A stretch of DNA of 64,000 nucleotides from Amedibacillus dolichus DSM 3991 (GCF_000154285.1 NZ_DS483474.1:1-64000); one strand, 5' to 3'. Counted from the first letter of the stretch, positions 8,614 to 17,940 are shown. The notes: generated from the letters alone by a model not told the origin. Made by a program: numbers and translations.

Positions 8614-9480
8614 TTAAGCTTTACCAGCAGAACCGAATTGTTCCATCATTGCAACAACTTTAGCCTGAATTGCATCTGCACCTGGTTTAAGCAGTTTACG
8701 AGGATCGTATCCTTTACCTTCTAAATCTTTACCAGCTTCGATATATTTACGAGTAGCTGCTGCAAATTCCAACTGAAGTTCCGTATTTACATTGATCTTA
8801 GAAACACCCAAAGAGATTGCTTTAGCAACCTGCTCAGCAGGAATACCTGAACCACCGTGCAATACAAGTGGCTTACCGTTTGTACTTTCCTGAATTTCTC
8901 CAAGACGATCAAAGTTCAAGCCTGCCCAATCTGCAGGATATTTACCATGGATATTACCAATACCTGCTGCTAAGAAATCAACACCTAGGTTGGCGATTGT
9001 AGCACATTCTGCAGGATCTGCCAATTCACCCATAGAAGTAACACCGTCTTCTTCACCGCCGATGCCACCAACTTCACATTCAATAGAAATTCCTTTTGAG
9101 TGAGCCAATTCGATCATTTCTTTTGATTTTTCTAGGTTTTCTTCAAATGCATAGTGAGAACCATCGAACATTACAGAAGTAAATCCTGCTTCGATGCAAG
9201 CCTTTGCACCCTCATATGAACCATGGTCAAGGTGTAATGCTACCGGAACTGTAATTCCTAGGTAATCATGGATTTCCTTTACCATAGCTACAACGTTTTT
9301 AAATCCACACATGTATTTTCCTGCACCTTCGGAAACACCTAACATAACCGGTGATTTTGCTTCTTCGGCAGCAAGTAAAATAGCTTTTGTCCATTCCATG
9401 TTGTTGATGTTGAATGCTCCGACTGCATAATGACCTGCATGAGCTTTTTCAATCATTTCTTTTGCTGATACTAATGCCAT
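8614..9480 (-). CDS. fba: Class II fructose-bisphosphate aldolase
   Basis: This 288-residue zinc enzyme splits fructose 1,6-bisphosphate into dihydroxyacetone phosphate and glyceraldehyde 3-phosphate. Visible motifs are HLDHG with the metal-binding region near 81-86, the YEGAKACIEAGFTSVMFDGS segment, the glycine-rich HGGSGIP phosphate loop and the NVNTE motif. Its length and start (MALVSAKEM) fit the Gram-positive FbaA group. The gene is monocistronic with its own promoter and terminator, and is the glycolytic partner of the PPi-phosphofructokinase at 60893-62551. Confidence 0.96.
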   Translation of the reverse strand: MALVSAKEMIEKAHAGHYAVGAFNINNMEWTKAILLAAEEAKSPVMLGVSEGAGKYMCGFKNVVAMVKEIHDYLGITVPVALHLDHGSYEGAKACIEAGFTSVMFDGSHYAFEENLEKSKEMIELAHSKGISIECEVGGIGGEEDGVTSMGELADPAECATIANLGVDFLAAGIGNIHGKYPADWAGLNFDRLGEIQESTNGKPLVLHGGSGIPAEQVAKAISLGVSKINVNTELQLEFAAATRKYIEAGKDLEGKGYDPRKLLKPGADAIQAKVVAMMEQFGSAGKA

Positions 9481-9515
9481 ATAAATAAGTCCTCCTTATA
9501 TTCATATACATTATT

Positions 9516-9544
9516 ATTCTACTTCATTTTTACTTTTTTGAAAA
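9516..9544 (-). promoter_or_regulatory. Promoter of fba
   Basis: TTTTCA and TAGAAT are spaced by 17 bases on the minus strand, with a leader of about 30 bases before the aldolase start codon. Confidence 0.55.
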
Positions 9545-9573
9545 GGTTATTTTGCTTTTTCTATCTGCTATTT

Positions 9574-9604
9574 TAAAAAAAGAGCATCTTTTAACAGACA
9601 CTCT
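9574..9604 (-). terminator. Terminator of the DUF1934-argS-rpoE operon
   Basis: On the minus strand AGAGTGTC pairs with GATGCTCT (two G:U pairs) and is followed by seven T. It lies 9 bases past the rpoE stop. Confidence 0.8.
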
Positions 9605-9612
9605 CCATATCC

Positions 9613-9945
9613 TTAATATTCTTCGTCCTTATCCTTCTTCTCAGCTTCATCACTTTCATCGAAGTCATCGCCTTCATCATCATTTTCATCAATCATCAGA
9701 TCATCGGTATCAACAACAACCTCACTGAAGGTATGACGCTCACGTAAATCCCATTTATTTTCACCAATGTTTACAAAGCGGTCATCTAAGGAAAGATCGC
9801 TGTAAAACTGAGCGATATTATCCTCCTCCTGTGCTTTGGTAAAGCCCATTTCCTGACTTACCTCTTCCCATAGTTTAAGAAATACCAATGCTTTTTTCTT
9901 GCTGTTTAGCTGATCAAAAGCAACATCTATCATAGCTTTTTTCAT
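9613..9945 (-). CDS. rpoE: DNA-directed RNA polymerase delta subunit
   Basis: A 110-residue protein with the winged-helix HARE-HTH domain (about 1-70) and a very acidic C-terminal tail rich in Asp and Glu (about 75-110). This layout is specific to the delta factor of Gram-positive RNA polymerase, which speeds recycling of the enzyme and reduces nonspecific DNA binding. The ATG at 9945 follows AGGAGGCAAGGATTG; a longer frame to 10002 only extends into the end of argS. The rpoE-argS-DUF1934 grouping recalls the rpoE/argS/ywiB neighbourhood of Bacillus. Confidence 0.92.
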   Translation of the reverse strand: MKKAMIDVAFDQLNSKKKALVFLKLWEEVSQEMGFTKAQEEDNIAQFYSDLSLDDRFVNIGENKWDLRERHTFSEVVVDTDDLMIDENDDEGDDFDESDEAEKKDKDEEY

Positions 9946-9958
9946 CAATCCTTGCCTC

Positions 9959-11602
9959 CTACATTTTTTCCGTTGCTTCCACACCGATAAATGCCAATGC
10001 ATTCTTCAACGTAATTTTCGTTGCCTTAAGCAGTGCAATACGCTGTGCACTCAGTGCTTCATTGTTCATATCAATAACCTTGCAGGCATTGTAAAAGCTG
10101 TGGAAGTGTTGTGCTAACTTCTGTACATAGTTGCATACACGATGCGGTGCACGATACTTCGCAGCATCGCTGACAACTCCGCTAAATTCATTGATATACT
10201 TCATCAATGCGATTTCTTTTTCATGCGTTAATAACTCATAAGACTGCGCCGGTGCTAATTGCGGAGCTTGTCTTAAAATAGAACAAATTCTCGCATGGGC
10301 ATATTGTGCATAATACACCGGATTATCATTGCTCTGTTTTCTTGCAAGTCCTAAATCAAAGTCAAAATGTGTATCTACCGCACGCTGAACAAAGAAATAA
10401 CGAACAGCATCAACGCCTACCTCATCGCAAAGCTCACGAATCGTAACGGCATTGCCCAAACGCTTGCTCATTTTTACTTCTTCTCCGTTTTCAACTAAGC
10501 GCACCATTTGGATAATATCCACTTGCAGCTTATCCGGATCGTTGCCCAATGCTTCAATGCTGGCCTTTAAACGTGGAATATATCCATGATGATCTGCCCC
10601 AAGCAAATCCACCAACAAATCAAAGCCACGATCCAACTTATCCTTATGATATGCAATATCCGGAACTAGATATGTATAAGAGCCATCTTTTTTTCTTAAT
10701 ACACGATCCTTATCATCACCGAATTTTGTTGTCGCAAACCATAAAGCGCCATCTTCCTCATAGGTTAAGCCCTTTTCATGCAGCTGTGCTAGTGCAGTTT
10801 CCACCTTACCGGCATCACGTATCGCCTGCTCACTGCTCCATACATCGAAATGTACACGGAAATAATCCAAATCCCGTTTAATTTTATTTAATTCAAATTC
10901 AATTCCCTTTTCCTTAAAAAATTTCAGATTGGCATCGTTTTCTTCTGCATAAGCCTCTCCATATTCCTTCGCTAACGCAATGGCAATCTTCTTCACATCT
11001 TCTCCATGATAGCCATCTTCAGGAAGGGTAAAGTCCATACCCAAATATTCCCGATAACGTGCCTGTAAAGACAAGCCCAAGTTAATGATCTGATTTCCTG
11101 CATCATTCACATAATACTCGCGGCATACATCATACCCACTGGCCTTCATAAGTCTTGTAATGCTATCTCCCCATGCCGCACCGCGCGCATGTCCTAAATG
11201 CAAATCTCCGGTTGGATTGGCAGAAACATATTCCACATTCACCTTTTGTCCTTTACCGGTTTCGTTTTCCCCATAGTGATCACCTGCTTCTAATACACGT
11301 GCAATGATTTCAGCCATTGAGGTCTTACGAATGACAAAGTTGATAAATCCCGGGCCGGCAATTTCACAGCTTTCAATATTTGCTGCATCGTGATCTAAAT
11401 GTTCAATAATTCCCTGTGCAATAACACGTGGGTTATTCTTTAATATTCTGGTTAGCTGCATTGCCATATTCGTAGAATAATCGCCATGACTTAAATCTCT
11501 TGGAATTTCAATAACGATATCTTCTGCAACTAACTCTACATCAAACGCTTTTTTCGCTGCTGCCGCAAGCGCCTGCTTCAATCCGCTTTCTATTTGATTC
11601 AT
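9959..11602 (-). CDS. argS: Arginyl-tRNA synthetase
   Basis: A 547-residue class I synthetase with the N-terminal Add-1 domain, the HIGH-type signature HLGHARG following SANPTGDL, the KMSK-like KMSKRLGN loop, and the C-terminal DALR anticodon-binding domain (about 430-547). It charges tRNA-Arg. The ATG at 11602 is preceded by GGAGGATTTTTC and overlaps the preceding gene's TGA in an ATGA arrangement, so the two are translationally coupled. No T-box leader is seen upstream. Confidence 0.96.
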   Translation of the reverse strand: MNQIESGLKQALAAAAKKAFDVELVAEDIVIEIPRDLSHGDYSTNMAMQLTRILKNNPRVIAQGIIEHLDHDAANIESCEIAGPGFINFVIRKTSMAEIIARVLEAGDHYGENETGKGQKVNVEYVSANPTGDLHLGHARGAAWGDSITRLMKASGYDVCREYYVNDAGNQIINLGLSLQARYREYLGMDFTLPEDGYHGEDVKKIAIALAKEYGEAYAEENDANLKFFKEKGIEFELNKIKRDLDYFRVHFDVWSSEQAIRDAGKVETALAQLHEKGLTYEEDGALWFATTKFGDDKDRVLRKKDGSYTYLVPDIAYHKDKLDRGFDLLVDLLGADHHGYIPRLKASIEALGNDPDKLQVDIIQMVRLVENGEEVKMSKRLGNAVTIRELCDEVGVDAVRYFFVQRAVDTHFDFDLGLARKQSNDNPVYYAQYAHARICSILRQAPQLAPAQSYELLTHEKEIALMKYINEFSGVVSDAAKYRAPHRVCNYVQKLAQHFHSFYNACKVIDMNNEALSAQRIALLKATKITLKNALAFIGVEATEKM

Positions 11603-11997
11603 GAAAAATCCTCCTTCAGTTCCCAAACGATCCGTATGCAATCGATGATTTCATGATTTTGCATCACATCATATTCAATAAATATAATATTTTCGCTCTG
11701 TATATATTTATGCGTATACAATTCAAATTCCAACAAGCCAAATTCTGACATAACCTTTCCCTTAGTTTCTTCTAAGGGGCGAAAGCAATGTGTACTTTCC
11801 ACATCACTGCTGCGCTTAATAAAAAGATCTGTCTCATTCGCCAACACCTCCACACAAGCGTTGGTTCCCTTTTCGTTATATGTAAAGCTTTGACCTGTAT
11901 CACTCTGTTTTCTTTCAATCATTCCTTGATACAGCACGGTTTTTTCTTTGGTTGTTAAAGAATGCTGTACCGCCTGCATATAGGCCTTCATTTGCAT
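11599..11997 (-). CDS. DUF1934 family protein (YwiB-like beta-barrel)
   Basis: A ~132-residue protein of the DUF1934 family, a small lipocalin-like barrel conserved next to argS in Gram-positive bacteria. Its molecular role is not known. Start choice is uncertain: GTG 12003, ATG 11997 and ATG 11991 are all in frame and none has a good ribosome site. The likely -10 box ends only about 20 bases upstream, so the leader is very short or the message nearly leaderless. It ends in an ATGA overlap with argS. Confidence 0.75.
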   Translation of the reverse strand: MQMKAYMQAVQHSLTTKEKTVLYQGMIERKQSDTGQSFTYNEKGTNACVEVLANETDLFIKRSSDVESTHCFRPLEETKGKVMSEFGLLEFELYTHKYIQSENIIFIEYDVMQNHEIIDCIRIVWELKEDFS

Positions 11998-12003
11998 CAC
12001 CAC

Positions 12004-12633
12004 ATATTTACCATGAGCATTATAACAGAATTATCACAGCGTTCAAGCCTTTTTGATTATATTTTTTTAAAGATTTTATGATATTTTCAAGAACATACCA
12101 ATTAGCACCCGTTTCCTTAACAAATTCCATACATTTTAGCATCTATTATATTTCACTTTTATAATAAAAATATGCATTATCAATATTATAAAAGTAGAAT
12201 ATAAACGCAAATCTACGTTATTTTCAAGCGTTTTGATATAACAAAAAACCATGCTTCCAGTTCTATTTCATTTGATCTCTTTCTTCTTCTTTCACAAAAA
12301 TAAGTCTGCTTTCTCTCCACTCATAACAAAAACTCTTCCTTATATTATATATAGCAAGCTTCCATCTCTTGTATTCTATCTCCTTCCACACTACTCTTCC
12401 TTATAATATATATAGCATACATTTTTTACTTTCCTATTATCCTATTTTTTAAAAGATGGAAAATCATCAAAAATACGCTTACTACACTATCTATATTTTT
12501 ATAATATTCTACTTTTATAATAATATCTTTTGCTTTTATTTAGACTCTTTTTTTCCATTCGCATCATAATTCCATCTGATAATTGTTTAAAAAGAATGGA
12601 ATGGTTCACACTAAGGAAAAAGAAGGTGTGTCT
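12004..12633. other. AT-rich intergenic region with repeated TTCTACTTTTATAATA motifs
   Basis: No gene is supported here. The motif TTCTACTTTTATAATA occurs at 12507-12522, as an exact inverted copy at 12184-12199, and as a one-gap variant at 12152-12166; the last two form a stem-loop. A second repeat of about 25 bp beginning ACTCTTCCTTATA occurs at about 12332 and 12393. The promoter for DUF1934-argS-rpoE is at the left edge. Confidence 0.6.
12019..12046 (-). promoter_or_regulatory. Promoter of the DUF1934-argS-rpoE operon
   Basis: TTGAAC and TATAAT are separated by 16 bases on the minus strand; the -10 box lies only about 20 bases before the candidate start codons, leaving a very short leader. 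Confidence 0.65.
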
Positions 12634-14496
12634 ATGAAGCTGTGGAAGCGTGTTTTATTAACTGTCATTTTTATCTTTCTTTCCCTTTACTGTCTCCTAT
12701 ATGGCTATGCGCTTTTCCATCATTTATCCCTTGATGAGCAACGTAAAAACATTACCCTATACGATATCAACGGTGAAGTCTTATATGAATCCAATTTTAA
12801 AAAAAATATGAGTTGGACACCACTCGAGGATATTCCGCAATTTTTACAAGATGCTGTTGTTAGTGTTGAGGATAAGCGTTTCTACACACATGCCGGAATT
12901 GATCCGATCCGTATCACCAAGGCACTTGCCCAAAACATAGCACATGGCCATATCGTCGAAGGCGGCTCCACCATTACGCAGCAATATGCTAAAAACTTAT
13001 TTTTGACAAACGAGCAAACACTTGTTCGCAAGATGCATGAGCTGTTATATGCGATGCGTTTGGAAATGCAATATAGCAAACAGGAAATCCTCGAAGGCTA
13101 TCTAAATACTGCCTACTTCGGTCATGGCATTTATGGAATACAAGCAGCTGCCGATTATTTCTTTAACACCTCTCTCGATCAACTTACCATTGCACAAAGT
13201 GCTATGCTCATCGGTATCCCAAACGGTCCAAGTCTTTACTCTCCCTTCTTAAACCCCAAGCTTGCGAAAGAACGCCAAACGCTGATTCTTGATGTATTGG
13301 AGCATAATCATGTAATTACCCCGCAACAAAAAAAGTTCGCCTTAAGCGAGAATATCCGACTATCCACCAAAACTGACACCAAGCTTGCCGGCATGGAACA
13401 ATACTACGTCGATGCGGTCTTACAAACATTAAACCAAATGGACATTGACTTTCAAAAGGAGGTTCATGTTTATACATACTATGATCCTTCCATTCAACAA
13501 GCATTGGATCAATCCATTAAGGCCTATACTACTTATGAAGATGAAATCGAGGTAGCCGCAATTATCACGCAGCCCTTTAGTGGCAATGTATTGGCAATGG
13601 CAGGTGGAAAAGATTACACCCTTTCACAATATAATCGTGCTATGTATTCCTCACGACAAGTCGCAAGCACCATCAAGCCACTTTTATATTACTGTGCTCT
13701 ACAAAACGGCTTTACCCCTACCTCTACATTTTTATCACAACCAACCACCTTTCATGGCGAAGATGGGGAAGAATATGCACCTACCAATTATGACAACCTC
13801 TATGCCAACGATGAAATCACCATGATCAATGCCTTAGCTTTAAGTGATAACATCTATGCGGAAAAGATGCATTTGTTTTTAGGTATGCAAACCCTCCATG
13901 AAGCACTGCTCGATTTTGGCATTACCCAATCCCAGCCATCTCCTTCCCAAGCATTGGGAACCGTAAATATGTCCCTATTGGAGTTAAGTCGTATCTATAA
14001 CACCTTTGCCGGTGAAGGCTTGTATATCAAGCCTGCCTTGATTTCCAAGATCAGCAGTCCCGATGGAATTCAATATGAGCGCAAGATCACACCTAAGCGA
14101 TTATTAGATCGTGATGAAACCCTAGTCTTAAATCAAATGCTGACAGCTACCTATGACCTTGCGAACAAATCCTATAACTGGCCAAGCATGTATGGCTATC
14201 AGCCAAAGGTAACAACAGCAGTAAAATCCGGTACAAGCGATTGGGATTCCTTGGTCATCGGCTACAATCCCGAATATACGGTAGGTGTATGGAGCGGTTT
14301 CGATGATAACCGCACTCTTGATAAACAATACTACTCACTCAGTAAACGCATCTATCAAAACACCTTCAACCTGCTATATGAGAAGCGAAAGGGTGTTTGG
14401 TATGAGCCAAGCAATCGAATCATCGAAAAACGAATCAACCCGATTTCCGGAGCAGAAATTTCAAACGGATCTGTATATTGGTTTTTACCCTCTTAG
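12634..14496 (+). CDS. Class A penicillin-binding protein (bifunctional transglycosylase/transpeptidase)
   Basis: A 620-residue type II membrane protein: short basic tail, one membrane helix (about 7-30), GT51 glycosyltransferase domain with EDKRFYTHAGID (79-90, Glu79 catalytic) and GGSTITQQYAKN (110-121), then a transpeptidase domain with STIK (Ser345, Lys348), a SDN motif and KSGT (531-534). It polymerises and cross-links peptidoglycan outside the membrane. KSGT in place of KTGT is a common variant. ATG 12634 is chosen because it gives a normal membrane anchor; upstream in-frame TTG/ATG codons (12583, 12601) would add 11-17 residues without a convincing ribosome site. It is shorter than many PBP1A proteins and lacks a disordered C-terminal tail. 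Confidence 0.92.
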   Translation: MKLWKRVLLTVIFIFLSLYCLLYGYALFHHLSLDEQRKNITLYDINGEVLYESNFKKNMSWTPLEDIPQFLQDAVVSVEDKRFYTHAGIDPIRITKALAQNIAHGHIVEGGSTITQQYAKNLFLTNEQTLVRKMHELLYAMRLEMQYSKQEILEGYLNTAYFGHGIYGIQAAADYFFNTSLDQLTIAQSAMLIGIPNGPSLYSPFLNPKLAKERQTLILDVLEHNHVITPQQKKFALSENIRLSTKTDTKLAGMEQYYVDAVLQTLNQMDIDFQKEVHVYTYYDPSIQQALDQSIKAYTTYEDEIEVAAIITQPFSGNVLAMAGGKDYTLSQYNRAMYSSRQVASTIKPLLYYCALQNGFTPTSTFLSQPTTFHGEDGEEYAPTNYDNLYANDEITMINALALSDNIYAEKMHLFLGMQTLHEALLDFGITQSQPSPSQALGTVNMSLLELSRIYNTFAGEGLYIKPALISKISSPDGIQYERKITPKRLLDRDETLVLNQMLTATYDLANKSYNWPSMYGYQPKVTTAVKSGTSDWDSLVIGYNPEYTVGVWSGFDDNRTLDKQYYSLSKRIYQNTFNLLYEKRKGVWYEPSNRIIEKRINPISGAEISNGSVYWFLPS

Positions 14497-14677
14497 CAAT
14501 CCTCACTACATACACTGAAAAGTGCAAGGCTATCCTAAAACCATCAAAAAATCAAAAAAATTAAAAATTTTTTCGTTCCTTACCAAAAGTGCGTTTAACC
14601 CCCTAAATTAAAAGCTCTGCGGCAAATCGACAACGACTTGAAAACTTACGAAAATGAAAGTTTTGAATTTTTAAGGG

Positions 14678-14706
14678 TTGCATAAAATCGGGGGCTTTGT
14701 TACAAT
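14678..14706 (+). promoter_or_regulatory. Promoter of the NlpC/P60 secreted protein gene
   Basis: TTGCAT and TACAAT are spaced by 17 bases, 25 bases before the start codon. A small inverted repeat (AAAACTT/AAGTTTT) lies about 35 bases upstream of the -35 box. Confidence 0.7.
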
Positions 14707-14731
14707 GAGAACGTTGAGTCGAGGTGATTTG

Positions 14732-15859
14732 ATGAATTTTATTGAAAAAAACACAAAAAAAGTAGCGCTGTTTGTCTGTTTGGCAACTGCAGCTTCTGGT
14801 ATAACAACAGTATTTGCGGCACAAGATGCTGCGGGGTGGCATGGGAAAGGTGCTGATCGTATCTACAAGGTAGACGGGTTGGCAAAAGTAAACGCTTGGA
14901 TTTTCGAATCTGACGGAACTTACTATGTTGATGCACTTGGACACCCAGTAACAAGTGAATTTAAGGTAATTGACGGTAAGACATATTACTTCAATGCAGA
15001 AGGTAAAAAAGTTAGCGGAACAACGATCATCGGCGGAAAGCGTTATTTCTTTGATAAGAATGGTGTACTTCCACTTGGGTGGTCTGAAGATAAAACAGCT
15101 TATTACAATGAATTTGGTGTTAAGTTAACCGGTATTCAGGTAATTGATGGCAAGACATACAACTTCGGTGATGCAGGTACTCTACAAAACGGTTGGAAAG
15201 ATGTAAACGGAAAATCTGTTTATTTCCATAACGGAGAGCTTGCTTCCGGTGAAATTGTACTTCACGGTAAGAAATATAACTTCAATACAGATGGCACATT
15301 ATCTAAAGGTTGGGTACGTGTCGGAGAAGAAAAAGCATATTATGATGATTACGGATATCGTATTCACGGTTGGAAAGAAATTGATGGCAAGAAATATTAT
15401 TTCAACAAGGAAGGCTTTGCAGCTACTGATACAGAATACGCAGGATATTCTTTCGATTCTGACGGTGTAGCTAGCAAGATTGAAGAAAAAGAAGAAACAA
15501 GCAATGGGTTCGATACAGCTACAAGCGGAAGTATTCCGAACGCAAAAGGCGGTGTTGCAGCTGCAGCATTAGCACAGCTAGGTCGTTTTCAAGATTGCAC
15601 AAGTCTTGTATCAAACGCTCTAGCAGCACAAGGAATTTACCATCACGGTTGGCCTGCATCTTATTTCTCATTAGGTACAGTAACCTCTGATCCTCAGCCA
15701 GGTGATTTGATTTACTATGCAAATGGTGGTACCGGTTTAGCACATATCGCTGTTTATATCGGTAATGGTCAAGCTGTACATGGTGGTTGGCAGGGAAATC
15801 AAACTGTCATCGCATCTGCTTACGTAGGTTCAGGACCAGTATTCATTCGTCTAAGATAA
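14732..15859 (+). CDS. Secreted NlpC/P60-type hydrolase with cell-wall-binding repeats
   Basis: A 375-residue exported protein. Residues 1-29 form a signal peptide ending VFA. Residues ~40-255 hold about ten ~20-residue aromatic/glycine repeats of the choline-binding type (for example GWKEIDGKKYYFNKEG). After a short linker, residues ~273-375 form an NlpC/P60 domain with Cys289 in DCTSLV, His338 in AHIAVYIG and His350 in VHGG as the likely triad. It probably cuts stem peptides during wall remodelling or acts as a lysin. The order (binding repeats first, peptidase last) and the single copy of each are clear. ATG 14732 follows GAGGTGATTT. It is transcribed alone. Confidence 0.9.
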   Translation: MNFIEKNTKKVALFVCLATAASGITTVFAAQDAAGWHGKGADRIYKVDGLAKVNAWIFESDGTYYVDALGHPVTSEFKVIDGKTYYFNAEGKKVSGTTIIGGKRYFFDKNGVLPLGWSEDKTAYYNEFGVKLTGIQVIDGKTYNFGDAGTLQNGWKDVNGKSVYFHNGELASGEIVLHGKKYNFNTDGTLSKGWVRVGEEKAYYDDYGYRIHGWKEIDGKKYYFNKEGFAATDTEYAGYSFDSDGVASKIEEKEETSNGFDTATSGSIPNAKGGVAAAALAQLGRFQDCTSLVSNALAAQGIYHHGWPASYFSLGTVTSDPQPGDLIYYANGGTGLAHIAVYIGNGQAVHGGWQGNQTVIASAYVGSGPVFIRLR

Positions 15860-15865
15860 ACCAAA

Positions 15866-15892
15866 AGAGAACGCATCTGTTCTCTTTTTTTA
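15866..15892 (+). terminator. Terminator of the NlpC/P60 gene
   Basis: AGAGAAC and GTTCTCT form a hairpin around a six-base loop followed by a run of T, six bases past the stop. Confidence 0.92.
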
Positions 15893-16360
15893 TATATCTT
15901 TCCATCTTCTTTATAAGGTATAACGCAATTTCCTAACAATAAGTAATATTCTTATATAGCCTTTAGATAGAGTTCACTAAAACTATCCTCTAAAAGATAT
16001 GTACAACATATACTCAAGATAGCCGAAAAATCATAAGAGTCAAAGAGTGAATATCACTTTTTGGACTCTTTTTCTTTCACTATTCAAAATATCCTTTGTA
16101 AATCACTGTTTTTATTCCGTATAAGCGATATTTACAAATTTTAGCGCTCATTCACAACAAATTCATTTTCACCTCTTAAATCAAAAATAAACACAATTTT
16201 AACAAAGTGTCCTCCTACCTTATCCAAATTCCTTATCTTGTTTAAGAACAAAGAACATAATCACAGGCATATTTTATATCCACATAGTATACAAATAGTT
16301 AATCTTTCATACTTCCAGCAATTATTTATCAATAACACTAAGACAATAAGATCTACATAT
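15893..16360. other. Intergenic region without recognisable gene
   Basis: I see no coding frame with a ribosome site. The only structured element is a terminator-like hairpin at 16035-16076. Confidence 0.5.
16035..16076 (+). terminator. Orphan terminator-like hairpin
   Basis: AAGAGTC/GACTCTT and AAAGAGTGA/TCACTTTTT make a ~20-bp stem with a three-base loop, followed by TTTTTCTTT. No gene ends nearby on the plus strand; it may be a back-up terminator for the NlpC/P60 gene, the end of an unannotated small RNA, or a remnant. Confidence 0.6.
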
Positions 16361-16392
16361 AAAAAAAACGTATCAGCTTAAAACCGATACGT
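16361..16392 (-). terminator. Terminator of murA
   Basis: ACGTATC and GATACGT form a hairpin with an eight-T run on the minus strand, 10 bases past the murA stop. Confidence 0.9.
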
Positions 16393-16400
16393 ATATGCCA

Positions 16401-17663
16401 TTAGGCAACTGTTTCTTTCCAAATATTAGCACCGATAGCTTGTAGCTTTTCGATAATATGCTCATACCCACGTTCAATATGATAAATATCATGAATGGTT
16501 GTTACCCCATCTGCAAGCAAACCGGCAATTACCAAGCAAGCTCCACAACGCAAATCGGTTGCGCAAACCTCTGTTCCCGATAACGGTGTTGGCCCTTCAA
16601 TAAAGGAAGAAGCCTGCATGACATTGATATTCGCCCCCATTTTATTCAGCTCGTAGCAATGCTTAAAACGTTCGATATAAATGGTTTCCGTTACCATAGA
16701 ATGACCCTGTGCCTGTGTTAAAAGTGCCGTTAAAGGCTGTTGAATATCTGTCGCAAAACCCGGATAAGGCAAGGTTTTAATATCCGTACCGATTAGCTTA
16801 CTTATCCCTTTTACGCGAACACTATCTACATCGACTTCCATTTCCACACCGATTTCCTTTAGCTTTGATAATAAAGCCTCTAAATGATGAGGAATAATAT
16901 TTTCAACAACCACATCTTCAGCAGCCGCAGCTGCCATCACAATATAGGTAGCCGCCTCAATACGATCCGGTATAATTTCATGGAAACAACCGCTCAGCTT
17001 TTCCACACCGTCAATAATGATCACATTGGTTCCTGCTCCACGAATATTGGCACCCATTTTATTCAACAGGGTTGCTACATCAATAATTTCCGGTTCCTTT
17101 GCCGCATTTTCAATCGTTGTTCTGCCCTTGGCATAAACCGCAGCCATCATGATGTTGATCGTTGCACCGACACTGGCAATATCCAAGAAAATCTCCGTTC
17201 CTACCAATTCCTTCGCATCTAAAACATAAGAGCCATGCTCATACTTTACCTCTGCTCCAAGGGCTTCAAAACCCTTTAAATGCAAATCAATCGGACGTGG
17301 TCCCAAATAACAGCCTCCCGGCATAAGAATTTCCACATGTCCATACTTTCCTAACAAAGCTCCCATAAAATAATAAGAAGCCCGAAGCTTATTGACAGCA
17401 TCATGCGTTAATGGACGATTCACCATATCCTGTGGATCAATCACAATCGTATCAGAAGATCGAATATCGACAGCCACACCTAAAAAATCCAACAAAACAG
17501 ATAAAGACTTTACATCGGAAATATCAGGGACATCACAAATCGTTACCGGTCCATTCGCTAAAATTGCTGCCGGAATCAACGCAACCGTTGCATTCTTAGA
17601 ACCGCCGATACGCACCGTTCCCTTTAATTTATGTTTCCCTTCTATTTTAATGACGTCTTCCAT
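16401..17663 (-). CDS. murA: UDP-N-acetylglucosamine 1-carboxyvinyltransferase
   Basis: A 420-residue two-domain enzyme of the EPSP-synthase fold that transfers enolpyruvate from PEP to UDP-GlcNAc, the first committed step of peptidoglycan synthesis. Lys23-Asn24 in GGSKNA and the catalytic Cys118 in PGGCYLGPRP are present; because Cys is kept, the enzyme is expected to be fosfomycin-sensitive. Gram-positives often have two paralogues (murA/murZ); which one this is cannot be decided here. GAGAGGAGAATCGTA precedes the ATG. It diverges from the DUF1846 gene. Confidence 0.95.
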   Translation of the reverse strand: MEDVIKIEGKHKLKGTVRIGGSKNATVALIPAAILANGPVTICDVPDISDVKSLSVLLDFLGVAVDIRSSDTIVIDPQDMVNRPLTHDAVNKLRASYYFMGALLGKYGHVEILMPGGCYLGPRPIDLHLKGFEALGAEVKYEHGSYVLDAKELVGTEIFLDIASVGATINIMMAAVYAKGRTTIENAAKEPEIIDVATLLNKMGANIRGAGTNVIIIDGVEKLSGCFHEIIPDRIEAATYIVMAAAAAEDVVVENIIPHHLEALLSKLKEIGVEMEVDVDSVRVKGISKLIGTDIKTLPYPGFATDIQQPLTALLTQAQGHSMVTETIYIERFKHCYELNKMGANINVMQASSFIEGPTPLSGTEVCATDLRCGACLVIAGLLADGVTTIHDIYHIERGYEHIIEKLQAIGANIWKETVA

Positions 17664-17708
17664 TACGATTCTCCTCTCATCACCATTATTGTATTAAATT
17701 TATCATAA

Positions 17709-17766
17709 CACTGTGCTATTTTCCAACAAAAAAAAGCACAGTAAAACATGCAAGACATTTGCATGT
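17709..17766 (-). promoter_or_regulatory. Two dyad elements upstream of murA
   Basis: ACATGCAA/TTGCATGT (17746-17766) is a perfect 8-bp hairpin followed, on the minus strand, by TTTT and a few bases later an eight-T run; ACTGTGCT/AGCACAGT (17710-17742) is a second 8-bp inverted repeat with the T run in its loop. They could be an attenuator or protein-binding dyads for murA. Confidence 0.45.
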
Positions 17767-17896
17767 ATATTATAAAGCATTTTCCCTCACATAGCTATAA
17801 ATTTCGCTTTTTTCTTTCCGCTTCGTCAATTCCAAAATTTTGCAGATATTTCTTTTAAGATTTCTTACATTATCATTAGAAATCAGACCATAATTT

Positions 17897-17905
17897 TGAT
17901 ATAAT
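17897..17905 (+). promoter_or_regulatory. Extended -10 promoter of the DUF1846 gene
   Basis: TGATATAAT is a perfect extended -10 element about 35 bases before the start codon; the -35 region (TTAGAA, 18-base spacing) is weak, as expected for this promoter type. Confidence 0.7.
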
Positions 17906-17940
17906 AGAACAGGTTTAAAAGAGATAGATGGAGGGTTAAC

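Noticed and set aside
12004-12200. T-box leader for argS
   Set aside because: No GGGTGGNACC-type T-box sequence or leader terminator is present, and the promoter sits within about 20 bases of the first gene.
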